A stretch of 64,000 nucleotides of DNA from Legionella sp. PATHC032 (GTDB taxonomy: Bacteria > Pseudomonadota > Gammaproteobacteria > Legionellales > Legionellaceae): NCBI RefSeq assembly GCF_026191185.1, contig NZ_JAPHOV010000001.1, positions 739,001 to 803,000 on the forward strand, in the 5' to 3' direction. The stretch's first letter is position 1; each line of letters begins with the position of its first letter. The notes beneath the pieces are model-generated. The model ran no database searches. It was not told the DNA's origin and saw nothing but the letters and a program-made list of their open reading frames with translations. Positions 20,435 through 28,808 of the stretch are shown here, piece by piece. A program made the position numbers and the translations under genes.

Positions 20435-22243
20435 ATGCAAAACACCGCTGAAATTAATCAACTATCAGTTGCTTTTAAAAGCCCTGATAATACAGTTCTG
20501 GCTTTGGATAAATTAAGTTTTAGTCTAAATCCAGGGGAGACTTTGGTTTTACTTGGGGAGTCAGGATGTGGTAAATCGTTAACCTCATTGGCCATGATGA
20601 GGTTGCTGCCCAGAGCAGGAGTCTATGGGATTGACAGCCAAATCAATATTCACGATGAAGACATCTTAAATTTACCTGAGAAAATGATGAGGGAGTTAAG
20701 GGGGCGCAGGCTTGCGATGATTTTTCAAGAGCCGATGACTGCCTTAAATCCTGTACTAACAATCGGAGAGCAGATCGCTGAGGTTTTAAAAAGGCATCGG
20801 TCTTTGACAAAAGAGCAACTAAAAGAAAGAGTAATATTGTTATTGAATGAGGTAGAAATGCCTCAACCGCACATGAGAATTTATCAATACCCACATCAAT
20901 TGTCTGGTGGTCAAAAGCAGAGAGTGGTTATTGCTATGGCCTTGGCGTGTGAACCAGATATCCTTATTGCTGATGAACCTACTACGGCTTTGGATGTGAC
21001 TATCCAGGCTCAAATACTGGCGTTACTAAAAAAAATACAAAAGAAACATCATATGAGTTTGTTATTAATTACTCATGATCTGGGTGTGGCTAAAACCATG
21101 GCTGATAGAGTTTGTGTGATGTACGCAGGACAAGTAGTGGAACAAGCATCAGTGCAAGATTTTTTTTCAAAAGTGAGTCATCCCTATGTACAGCAACTTT
21201 TGGCATCCTTACCTTCATTTGCAAAAAGAAATGAGAGACTATCTATTATTAGCGGTATGGTGCCTTCTTTAGAGTCTATGCCTTCAGGGTGTCGCTTCCA
21301 CACACGCTGTATTTATGCTTTTGAACGATGTCATCATGAGGAGCCTCAATTACAAGAAGTTGAACAGCGTCTATTGAGATGTCATTTGTATCCTGATATC
21401 AAAGAATTGCCATTACTGGATAAAAATAAAATCAGCTGGGTTCCTTCGGTTGAAAAACAAGAGATCGTGTTCACAGTAAATGATTTATCAGTTCATTTTA
21501 TACATAAGAAGGGATTTTTGAGCCGTAAAAATACCATTTTCAAAGCCGTTGATGGTTTATCATTCACTCTTTCCAGAGGTAAAACCTTGGCTTTGGTTGG
21601 TGAATCGGGCTGCGGGAAAACAACAGCAAGCCGTGCTTTGCTGAGGTTATTGCCAGTTGCCGGGGGGAAAATCAGATATAAGGATAGAGATGTATTGTCT
21701 ATGACAGGAGGTGTGTTAAGAAGATACAGAAAAAAAGTACAGATTATTTTTCAAGATCCTTTTTCTTCTATGAATCCACGCATGACTGTTGGAGAGATCA
21801 TAGCAGAAGGGATGCATGCACAAGGGATGAAGTCTTCTTACATCAGAAAACAACAAAAATCCCTAATTGAGCAAGTTAACTTACCAAGTGCCAGTCTGCA
21901 TCGATACCCCCATCAGTTTTCCGGTGGACAAAGACAACGGATCTGCATTGCGAGAGCTCTGGCAACAGAACCCGATATTTTAATCTGCGATGAGCCAACC
22001 AGTGCTCTTGATGTATCGGTTCAGGCACAAATTCTTAATTTGTTAAAGGAATTGCAACAACAAAGAGGTATTTCTTATTTGTTTATAACCCATAACATGG
22101 GGGTTGTCTCTTATATCGCTGATGATGTATTAGTCATGAAAGACGGCTTGGCTGTCGAATATGGATCATGCGAAAAAGTACTTCGGCAACCCGAACATCC
22201 TTATACCAGGCAGCTGTTAAATGCTGTCTTGGATATTGAGTAA
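20435..22243 (+). CDS. Peptide ABC transporter with two fused ATPase domains (YejF/GsiA-like)
   Basis: Two complete ABC ATPases in one chain of about 602 residues. The first has GESGCGKS, LSGGQKQR and LIADEPTTALDV; the second has GESGCGKT, FSGGQRQR and LICDEPTSALDV. Between them lies the oligopeptide-type extension with SGCRFHTRCIYAFERC, a cysteine motif that in relatives binds an iron-sulfur cluster. This is the YejF/GsiA/DppDF-fusion type, which powers uptake of peptides or microcin-like molecules. No permease or binding protein is adjacent, so the ATPase must serve components encoded elsewhere. Start 20435 (ATG) is preferred over a GTG at 20423; neither has a strong ribosome site. Confidence 0.88.
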   Translation: MQNTAEINQLSVAFKSPDNTVLALDKLSFSLNPGETLVLLGESGCGKSLTSLAMMRLLPRAGVYGIDSQINIHDEDILNLPEKMMRELRGRRLAMIFQEPMTALNPVLTIGEQIAEVLKRHRSLTKEQLKERVILLLNEVEMPQPHMRIYQYPHQLSGGQKQRVVIAMALACEPDILIADEPTTALDVTIQAQILALLKKIQKKHHMSLLLITHDLGVAKTMADRVCVMYAGQVVEQASVQDFFSKVSHPYVQQLLASLPSFAKRNERLSIISGMVPSLESMPSGCRFHTRCIYAFERCHHEEPQLQEVEQRLLRCHLYPDIKELPLLDKNKISWVPSVEKQEIVFTVNDLSVHFIHKKGFLSRKNTIFKAVDGLSFTLSRGKTLALVGESGCGKTTASRALLRLLPVAGGKIRYKDRDVLSMTGGVLRRYRKKVQIIFQDPFSSMNPRMTVGEIIAEGMHAQGMKSSYIRKQQKSLIEQVNLPSASLHRYPHQFSGGQRQRICIARALATEPDILICDEPTSALDVSVQAQILNLLKELQQQRGISYLFITHNMGVVSYIADDVLVMKDGLAVEYGSCEKVLRQPEHPYTRQLLNAVLDIE

Positions 22244-22331
22244 TATTTCAAATTTTCTTTCACATTTATCTGCTACATTTTATGCAGCTTATATATAATG
22301 AGGGCATTCTATTTTTCAGGGAATTCAAGGC

Positions 22332-25300
22332 ATGAAAATCACTCGAAATCAATTAAATTTCAAAGGTATAAAGGAATTTACGGGTTGTTTGGCAAGAAAT
22401 GATGAACAAATTGAATTCATTAATAATGAGATCAAACTCTTGAAGGAATTAATCGAATTCAATATTCTGAAGGGAATCGATGAAAACAAATCACAATCCT
22501 TATTTGATGCAGTGATTGAGGCAGTAGAAAAAGCTGGTTTGGATGTCGAGAATGATTTGCTTATACAATTTATTCGAGCCACATCAGCGATTATCGACTC
22601 CAAATCGACAGACCTTCCTGAGTTGGTTTCCTTATTAACGGTACTCATCAAATCAAGTAATAATTGCGACAAATCAGAATTGATGAGATATTGCCGTCTT
22701 ATCAATAAGCTTGAAAAAACGGATGACAAAACCTTAGAACAATGGATAAAAATACTGACCATACTTGGAAGAAATGTTGAGTCTGTAAAGGCTGATTTAT
22801 TATTCAATGTTCAGTCTTGGCTTGAGATCCATAGTGTCTTATTAGACGATATTTCTTCTTTATTTGACTACCCTCCTTATCCCACATTAGATGTTTTTTC
22901 TGAGAAATTACGCGAATACTCAAGAGAGTTAAAATTATATATTGATTCATTTGATAGAGATCCAACAGGAGCCAGAGCTTCCAAAGTGAATCAAGAGGGC
23001 ATTTTGCTTAAAACAAGAGAGCAAATTCTTAATGAGCAATTTGATGCAAGTCAAATTCAAGAGGTTGTTGCCAGGATTCAAAGTGTTGATAATGGGGCGG
23101 GTTTATCGTGTAAAGAACAATATGAATTGGCTCAACAAGTTGTATTTATCAATGCGATAGGCAGGGATTTTCCTCTAAAAATAGCGAATGCAACCTATAC
23201 TGATTTAACTCAATTAGGCAGAGATAAGTTGCAGGAGTTGTCTGATTTTTTAATTATAGAGATGAGAAGACTGGATATTCGCAAAGAGGATAAATTGCGA
23301 ACTCAATTGAAGTTAGTCGCAGTAATGCGAGAGCAGTATTTTCGTAGTACCGGCTTACTCTTTGATACTACACAAATGATTTCTCTTTTATTGTCTTTAC
23401 ATCATCAAGAACAAAATGTGTTGCTGGAAGTCAGTTCTAATGAAAACTCGAGTGCTCCACCTGCAGCAGTCCTTGCGGCTATGCAATGGGTGCTTGCGGC
23501 GGGTGGTACAGTCGACGTGTGTTTTGCAAATCACAGATTAATAGCTCAGGGTTATCTTGAAAAAGGTGATAGAGATTTCTTTACCTGTTTGGGTATACCT
23601 TCCTCTGTGGTAGAGGCGAATTCTGAGTTTGGTACTTACCGGGTTGGGGGTATTAATTACTCGACACTTTCTGATTTGACCTCCTATCGCTCTCACGCAG
23701 CGGTAGAGGATGAAGAACTGTCTATAGATAGATACGGCCATCCTGTTTCCAGCCATCTCATTCTTAATGACATTGATTTTTCTAATGTAGACGATAGAAT
23801 TTTATCTCATTTTTTTTCACTGTTTGATGATTATAAAGGAAAAGGACGTGTCCTCAGGATCACCGAAACAGAGGGAACTGCTGGTGAAATGGTTGGGCAA
23901 ACCAGACGATTCGATATGGATGTGGGTTATCGGATTTTTCCAGCCAGGAAGAATTTGCGAGAAGAATTAAATACGCAAAATTCAGCTGATGCACGAAGAG
24001 AAGAAGCAGTTAAACAGTATATCATTCAATCTGTTTCTAATATTCAACAGGTGGTGTTAAATCAATTGGAAGAATGGCAAGCATTTTTGCATTTGATTTA
24101 CCCCAAGTCAGAATGGAGACAGCTGGATAATGAATTATTTGCGCAAAGAAACGATTTGATTGATTCGCTAAAGAAGCAATGGACAAAGTGTTTGGAAGAT
24201 TCTGATCCTAAAAAAATGTATCCAAACCCCTATGTCCGCAGGGATGTTTTTCAGCGCTTACAAACCAGGGAATTGGAAAAGGCAATTCAAGTCTATGAGA
24301 AATCCGTTTCCAGCATTTGGAGTCTAAACCGAAATCAGTTGAAAGCAAAAACAGAAAATAAATTCTCCAATGACTCTGTCAATGCATTACGTTGTAAATA
24401 TTTGGAAGAGGTCAATTTAAGTGAGCAAATACAGTGGAGTAAATTATCAGCTCGTTTAAAGAAAAAGGAAGTAGCTCAAGAGAAAAAGCGCAGTCATCGT
24501 CACCTTGAATCAGCAGTAGAAGTAACTGGCGCTATGTTAAGCTACCATGATGGTGATTCAGAGCCCTATCGATTAGCTTTTGTGAACAGCCAACTGAAAT
24601 TGTGGATCAGGGATATTAGCAAAGAAATCAATAACTCCTCGTTACCGGCCAGTGTTAAACAAGGTCTAATAGAGAGGGCTAATAATGCAGATAACTTTCT
24701 TGCTCTCGAGTTGTTATTAATTGATTATGAAAGCAGATGGTTAGACAAGGAGAAATTGAGCGAAAAATTCCGCATGCAGCCAATCATCAGTGACATGCTG
24801 AGAGTCTATCAGCTAGCGGGTTTTGAAGAGCATAAAGAACTTCAGATTTTAAAAGAAACCTATCTGGATAATACTGCAGAGCAAATCATTCATCATCTTG
24901 ACAAGACATTGGCTTGGGCTAAGCCTGAAAACAGAGGTCCGTGGTATTGGATTGAGCGGTCAGCGGTAAAAACAGCAGCGAATGAAATATTGGCTTTGGT
25001 TAATGAAGTAAAACAAGCGAGAGATTCTTCATCCAAACAGGTAGCCATCAAAAAATTATATAAAACTTTATGCAAACATCAAGCTCAATTGGACGATGTT
25101 TGGATCTTTTCATTTGGCCACAAAAATACACGTGATTTGATTCATCAAACATTAAATACCATGGATGGTTTAGCTGTTCTGGGTAGAGACGAAGGGGTGC
25201 TGGATATTAATTTTATTCAGGAATGTAAAGAAGAAGCGCAATACTATTTGTTACAAGAGAAATTCAGTTCTATTTTAGAAGAATTTGAAAAGAATAACAG

Positions 25301-26615
25301 TCAGATCTTAAATGCCAATTCTGAATGGCAAGAGGTTAAAAGGCAACTTCAGCAAAGGCAAAATGAGAATTGCAAGGTTTATACATTGAATGAAATGTAT
25401 TATGTTCTTTGCAAAAAAATCAATGAATTATCCATTTCATATTCCTTATTGCGTGAGCCTTTGGTGCAATTACGAGGGATGATTCGCACTCTTTGGAATA
25501 GTTTTCAGGAAAAACACCAGGATATCATTGATGAGTCAAAATATTTTGATTTTAAAGCGCAAAAAATTAAAGAAGAGCTAGAGGGGATAGAAGGATATTC
25601 TGTTCTTAACGTGAAAGTAAAAAAAGGATATACAGGATTTAATGAGTATGTAGAGTTAATTATTGAAGGAGAAGGGACATCCCCATTATTCGAAGGATTT
25701 ATGCAATATAAATCCCGGTTAACTGAATTAACAGAGGCGTACCGTCAGCTCGAATTTTCTATTAAACAAAATAAATTAGAGCTTCACAACTTGAATAGAA
25801 TCCATGCCAAGCAGTTACCTTTTTTGAAAGACCGCATCAAGGGCAATACCGAAGTAGAGTTGTTTCCAGAGCAATGTCGAAGCAAAGTGAAGGAGATTCT
25901 AACATTAAAGGAGTGGCTTAATGGACAAATACCTGAAGACCTCAGCCAGTTTCCTGAAAACATGCAAAATCATTTTCTTGACAGAAATACGTTAAAAAAC
26001 ATCGATAGAAATACGATGACTTTGGAGCAAATCGCTCAGATAAAAGATGGGCAGTTAAAAGCGGATCTTGCCGAATTATATAATAAAATGCATAAGCTCA
26101 ATGAAGAACAGCCCAAATCATGGTTTTCTGCGATGACTCACAGGATTGTTCATTTGATTCCCGATATTTTCGGTCAGGAAGAGACCGAGGATGATTGGAG
26201 ATATCAATTTAATGAATTGCATGGACGCCCAGATAGCATTTTACAATCATCGCTAACTAAAAAAATAATGACAAAATATGAGACATTGGTTAATGAATTG
26301 GTTTTGATTCAACACAATTTGGTACAACAGCTGGACTCTAATAACAAAAAAATTCAATTTTTAAGAGATAAGATTCTTGAAGAAGAAAGGAAAACCAATA
26401 CCATTATCAAGCGTTTTGATGACCTCAATGATTTTTATGATTTTGAGACTAAACTAAAACGTTTTAAAGCTGTACCTCCAATAAATCCAGTAAATGAGGC
26501 TCCGATAGAGTCTAAAAAAAGGATACTTTCTTATGATGAAGAGGAATTTTTCAATCCTGAAGCAGAGTTGCAGACGGATACTTTAATGCAACCTCAAATG
26601 GTTTTTAATATTTAA
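22332..26615 (+). CDS. Large orphan protein with degenerate SecA-like motor; candidate Dot/Icm effector
   Basis: A 1427-residue protein I do not recognise by name. Residues about 290-550 read like a decayed SecA ATPase. LVAVMREQYFRSTGLLFDTTQM resembles the stretch before SecA's ATP site; residues 366-376 occupy the place of Walker A but lack the GKT; GTVDVCFANHRLIAQ matches the strand after it; GINYST at 440-445 stands for SecA's ITYGT; LILNDID at 476-482 stands for the DEVD box; and EGTAGEM near 514-520 with FPARKN stands for the TGTA and PTNRP motifs opening the second motor domain. There is no room for SecA's preprotein cross-linking domain. The rest is charged and helical with coiled-coil stretches near residues 1320-1380. 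The last 30 residues contain DEEEFF and a hydrophobic end, as in Dot/Icm substrates. TATAAT at 22294-22299 may be the -10. The gene lies near ankX and lem3. Confidence 0.75.
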   Translation: MKITRNQLNFKGIKEFTGCLARNDEQIEFINNEIKLLKELIEFNILKGIDENKSQSLFDAVIEAVEKAGLDVENDLLIQFIRATSAIIDSKSTDLPELVSLLTVLIKSSNNCDKSELMRYCRLINKLEKTDDKTLEQWIKILTILGRNVESVKADLLFNVQSWLEIHSVLLDDISSLFDYPPYPTLDVFSEKLREYSRELKLYIDSFDRDPTGARASKVNQEGILLKTREQILNEQFDASQIQEVVARIQSVDNGAGLSCKEQYELAQQVVFINAIGRDFPLKIANATYTDLTQLGRDKLQELSDFLIIEMRRLDIRKEDKLRTQLKLVAVMREQYFRSTGLLFDTTQMISLLLSLHHQEQNVLLEVSSNENSSAPPAAVLAAMQWVLAAGGTVDVCFANHRLIAQGYLEKGDRDFFTCLGIPSSVVEANSEFGTYRVGGINYSTLSDLTSYRSHAAVEDEELSIDRYGHPVSSHLILNDIDFSNVDDRILSHFFSLFDDYKGKGRVLRITETEGTAGEMVGQTRRFDMDVGYRIFPARKNLREELNTQNSADARREEAVKQYIIQSVSNIQQVVLNQLEEWQAFLHLIYPKSEWRQLDNELFAQRNDLIDSLKKQWTKCLEDSDPKKMYPNPYVRRDVFQRLQTRELEKAIQVYEKSVSSIWSLNRNQLKAKTENKFSNDSVNALRCKYLEEVNLSEQIQWSKLSARLKKKEVAQEKKRSHRHLESAVEVTGAMLSYHDGDSEPYRLAFVNSQLKLWIRDISKEINNSSLPASVKQGLIERANNADNFLALELLLIDYESRWLDKEKLSEKFRMQPIISDMLRVYQLAGFEEHKELQILKETYLDNTAEQIIHHLDKTLAWAKPENRGPWYWIERSAVKTAANEILALVNEVKQARDSSSKQVAIKKLYKTLCKHQAQLDDVWIFSFGHKNTRDLIHQTLNTMDGLAVLGRDEGVLDINFIQECKEEAQYYLLQEKFSSILEEFEKNNSQILNANSEWQEVKRQLQQRQNENCKVYTLNEMYYVLCKKINELSISYSLLREPLVQLRGMIRTLWNSFQEKHQDIIDESKYFDFKAQKIKEELEGIEGYSVLNVKVKKGYTGFNEYVELIIEGEGTSPLFEGFMQYKSRLTELTEAYRQLEFSIKQNKLELHNLNRIHAKQLPFLKDRIKGNTEVELFPEQCRSKVKEILTLKEWLNGQIPEDLSQFPENMQNHFLDRNTLKNIDRNTMTLEQIAQIKDGQLKADLAELYNKMHKLNEEQPKSWFSAMTHRIVHLIPDIFGQEETEDDWRYQFNELHGRPDSILQSSLTKKIMTKYETLVNELVLIQHNLVQQLDSNNKKIQFLRDKILEEERKTNTIIKRFDDLNDFYDFETKLKRFKAVPPINPVNEAPIESKKRILSYDEEEFFNPEAELQTDTLMQPQMVFNI

Positions 26616-26623
26616 GGTGAGTG

Positions 26624-26741
26624 ATGGATAAGTATCGTCTCGAAATCTTGACACGAAACATGAAATCCCATACGGAGCTTCGAGACGGCATACATGCCTC
26701 CTCAGCTCGAACAGTTCGAGATAACGACCTATCTTATCCAT
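26624..26741. repeat. Intergenic palindromic element
   Basis: The element begins with ATGGATAAG (26624-26632) and ends with CTTATCCAT (26733-26741), a perfect 9-base inverted pair. Just inside are TCTCGAA and TTCGAGA, with further TCGAGA-type words in the interior, so the roughly 118 bases could fold into a branched hairpin. It contains no plausible gene. It looks like a dispersed small repeat or MITE remnant, but copy number cannot be judged from one window. With the stem-loop at 26846 it accounts for most of the 307-base gap between the SecA-like gene and proS. Confidence 0.6.
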
Positions 26742-26845
26742 AACTTACGTTATTTAATGAATACCAAAAGAGATATGGTGAACCTGGGCAAAGAACTTTA
26801 TTTGTGATTCTTTAAATACAAGTCCTGTATTATTGGCTTTTCTTT

Positions 26846-26881
26846 AATGCTGTTCGGGTTATTTTTAATCCGAACAGCATT
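26846..26881. terminator. Strong stem-loop between convergent genes
   Basis: AATGCTGTTCGG at 26846-26857 pairs perfectly with CCGAACAGCATT at 26870-26881, and three more pairs extend the stem. There is no T-run on either side, so it is not a standard Rho-independent terminator, but it sits where two convergent transcripts end and could stop or protect both. Confidence 0.5.
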
Positions 26882-26922
26882 GCTGGAATGCAGATAACGC
26901 AGCGTCAATAGGGTAGAAAATA

Positions 26923-28632
26923 TTATTTATTAATTAATTCAATAATAAAATTCATCACATTATCCAAATTGATCAGTTGTGTTTCGCTTGAAATTCGAGC
27001 TTTGTACTCAACACAACCTTGCTCCAGGTTTCTCTCACTGACCACTAATCTATGAGGAATTCCTATTAAGTCATTATCAGCAAATAATACACCTGCTCTT
27101 TCATTACGATCATCGAGTAATACATCAATGCCATGAGATTTGAGTTGCTGATAAAGTGACTCCGCCTGTTCTTTAACCGCTTGTGATCTCGCACCATTAA
27201 GAGGAATGATATTGACTTGGAAAGGTGCTAAAGCTTGAGGCCAGATGATTCCGTGCTCGTCATGGTTTTGCTCAATCGCGGCAGCGACTACACGAGTGAT
27301 CCCTAATCCATAGCAGCCCATGATCATGGTTTGTAATTGCCCTTGCTCATTGATAACAGATGCATTCATGGCTTTGGCATATTTATCACCCAATTGGAAA
27401 ACGTGCCCTACCTCTATTCCACGACAGCAGTGAAGCATTCCTTTTCCATCAGGGCTTGGATCACCTTCCTTAACATTGCGTAAATCATAGGCATCATTGT
27501 ATTTTGCATCGCGCTCCCATGCAGCGTTCATAAAGTGTTTATCTGCCTGATTGGCACCACAGACAAATGAAGACATGGCTAATGCATGATGATCAACAAT
27601 GACAGGAATGTTTAATTTGATTGGTCCTATGGAACCCAAGGGAGTTTTTAGCGTTTTTAAAATCAGTTCCTCATCAATAAAAGACAAAGGAGAGTGGACT
27701 AAGGGATGTTTTGTCGCTTTGACCTCATTGAGTTCATCGTCTCCTCTTAAGACCAGAGCCACCATAGGATGTTCCTTGCCTTTGACAATCAAGGTTTTGA
27801 TGGTTTGATTACTGGCGATACCAAGAAAGTTTGCCACTTCATCAATTGTTTTTTGATTTGGGGTATCGACCAATGCAATTGTTTCATCACATGGCTTATT
27901 CGTTTTGGGTGGTTTTAAGCTGGTCGCTTGTTCAATATTCGCAGCATAGTCACTGGAGTCACTATAAAAAATCAGATCTTCGCCCGATTCAGCCAGTACC
28001 TGAAATTCATGGGAAGCAGAACCACCAATTGCTCCTGTATCGGCTTCAACCGCTCGATATTTGAGTCCCATTCTATCAAAAATCCTGCAATAGGCCTGAT
28101 ACATATCTTTGTAAGTCTCTTGCAGACTTTCTAGGCTGAGGTGGAAGGAATAAGCATCTTTCATAATAAACTCACGGGCTCGCATTACCCCGAACCGTGG
28201 CCTTATTTCATCGCGAAATTTGGTTTGAATTTGATAAAAATTGACTGGCAATTGTTTATAGGATTGCAATTCATTACGCATGATATCGGTAATGACTTCT
28301 TCATGAGTTGGCCCAAAGCAGTACTCTCTTTGATTGCTGTCTTTCATGGTTAATAATTGACCACCAAAGGATTCCCAACGTCCTGTTTCTTGCCATAACT
28401 CAGCAGGCTGTACCGCTGGCATAAGCAGTTCCATAGCATGAGTTTTGTTCATCTCTTCCCGAACTATGTTTTCAACTTTACGAAGTACTCTAAGGCCAAG
28501 TGGCATCCAGGTATAAAGTCCTGAGCCAAGCTTACGAATCATACCTGATCTTAACATTAATTGATGGGATGCTATTTCTGCATCGTTGGGAGTTTCTTTT
28601 TGAGTGACTAAAAACCATTGAGATGCGCGCAT
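26923..28632 (-). CDS. proS: Prolyl-tRNA synthetase
   Basis: Charges tRNA-Pro. The start at 28632 ([19 protein letters not shown]) matches the usual ProS N-terminus and follows a CAGGA site; an ATG 20 codons earlier at 28692 lacks support. At 569 residues it is of bacterial type with the inserted editing domain, visible as the middle segment with [11 protein letters not shown] and GDDELNEVK. Class II motifs are present: motif 2 [25 protein letters not shown] sequence near residue 140, and motif 3 with GCYGLGITR. The C-terminal anticodon domain has [18 protein letters not shown] complete housekeeping gene. Confidence 0.96.
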   Translation of the reverse strand: MRASQWFLVTQKETPNDAEIASHQLMLRSGMIRKLGSGLYTWMPLGLRVLRKVENIVREEMNKTHAMELLMPAVQPAELWQETGRWESFGGQLLTMKDSNQREYCFGPTHEEVITDIMRNELQSYKQLPVNFYQIQTKFRDEIRPRFGVMRAREFIMKDAYSFHLSLESLQETYKDMYQAYCRIFDRMGLKYRAVEADTGAIGGSASHEFQVLAESGEDLIFYSDSSDYAANIEQATSLKPPKTNKPCDETIALVDTPNQKTIDEVANFLGIASNQTIKTLIVKGKEHPMVALVLRGDDELNEVKATKHPLVHSPLSFIDEELILKTLKTPLGSIGPIKLNIPVIVDHHALAMSSFVCGANQADKHFMNAAWERDAKYNDAYDLRNVKEGDPSPDGKGMLHCCRGIEVGHVFQLGDKYAKAMNASVINEQGQLQTMIMGCYGLGITRVVAAAIEQNHDEHGIIWPQALAPFQVNIIPLNGARSQAVKEQAESLYQQLKSHGIDVLLDDRNERAGVLFADNDLIGIPHRLVVSERNLEQGCVEYKARISSETQLINLDNVMNFIIELINK

Positions 28633-28808
28633 GTCTATTCCTGGATTTCTATAAATAATCAAGGTGGATATTATATACTTATCACCATTCAATTTGCGAT
28701 ATGTTTAGTTTAAGTCCTTGGCTTCTCGACTCCCCTTAAAAACTCTCCCCCTAAAAGACCATGTTTAGTCCATACTGTCCTATAATTATTAATAATCAGT
28801 ACTTTTAA

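Noticed and set aside
22349..22807. A 152-codon open frame antisense to the SecA-like gene
   Set aside because: Low-complexity Ser/Ile/Asn composition typical of antisense reading of an AT-rich gene; no ribosome site.
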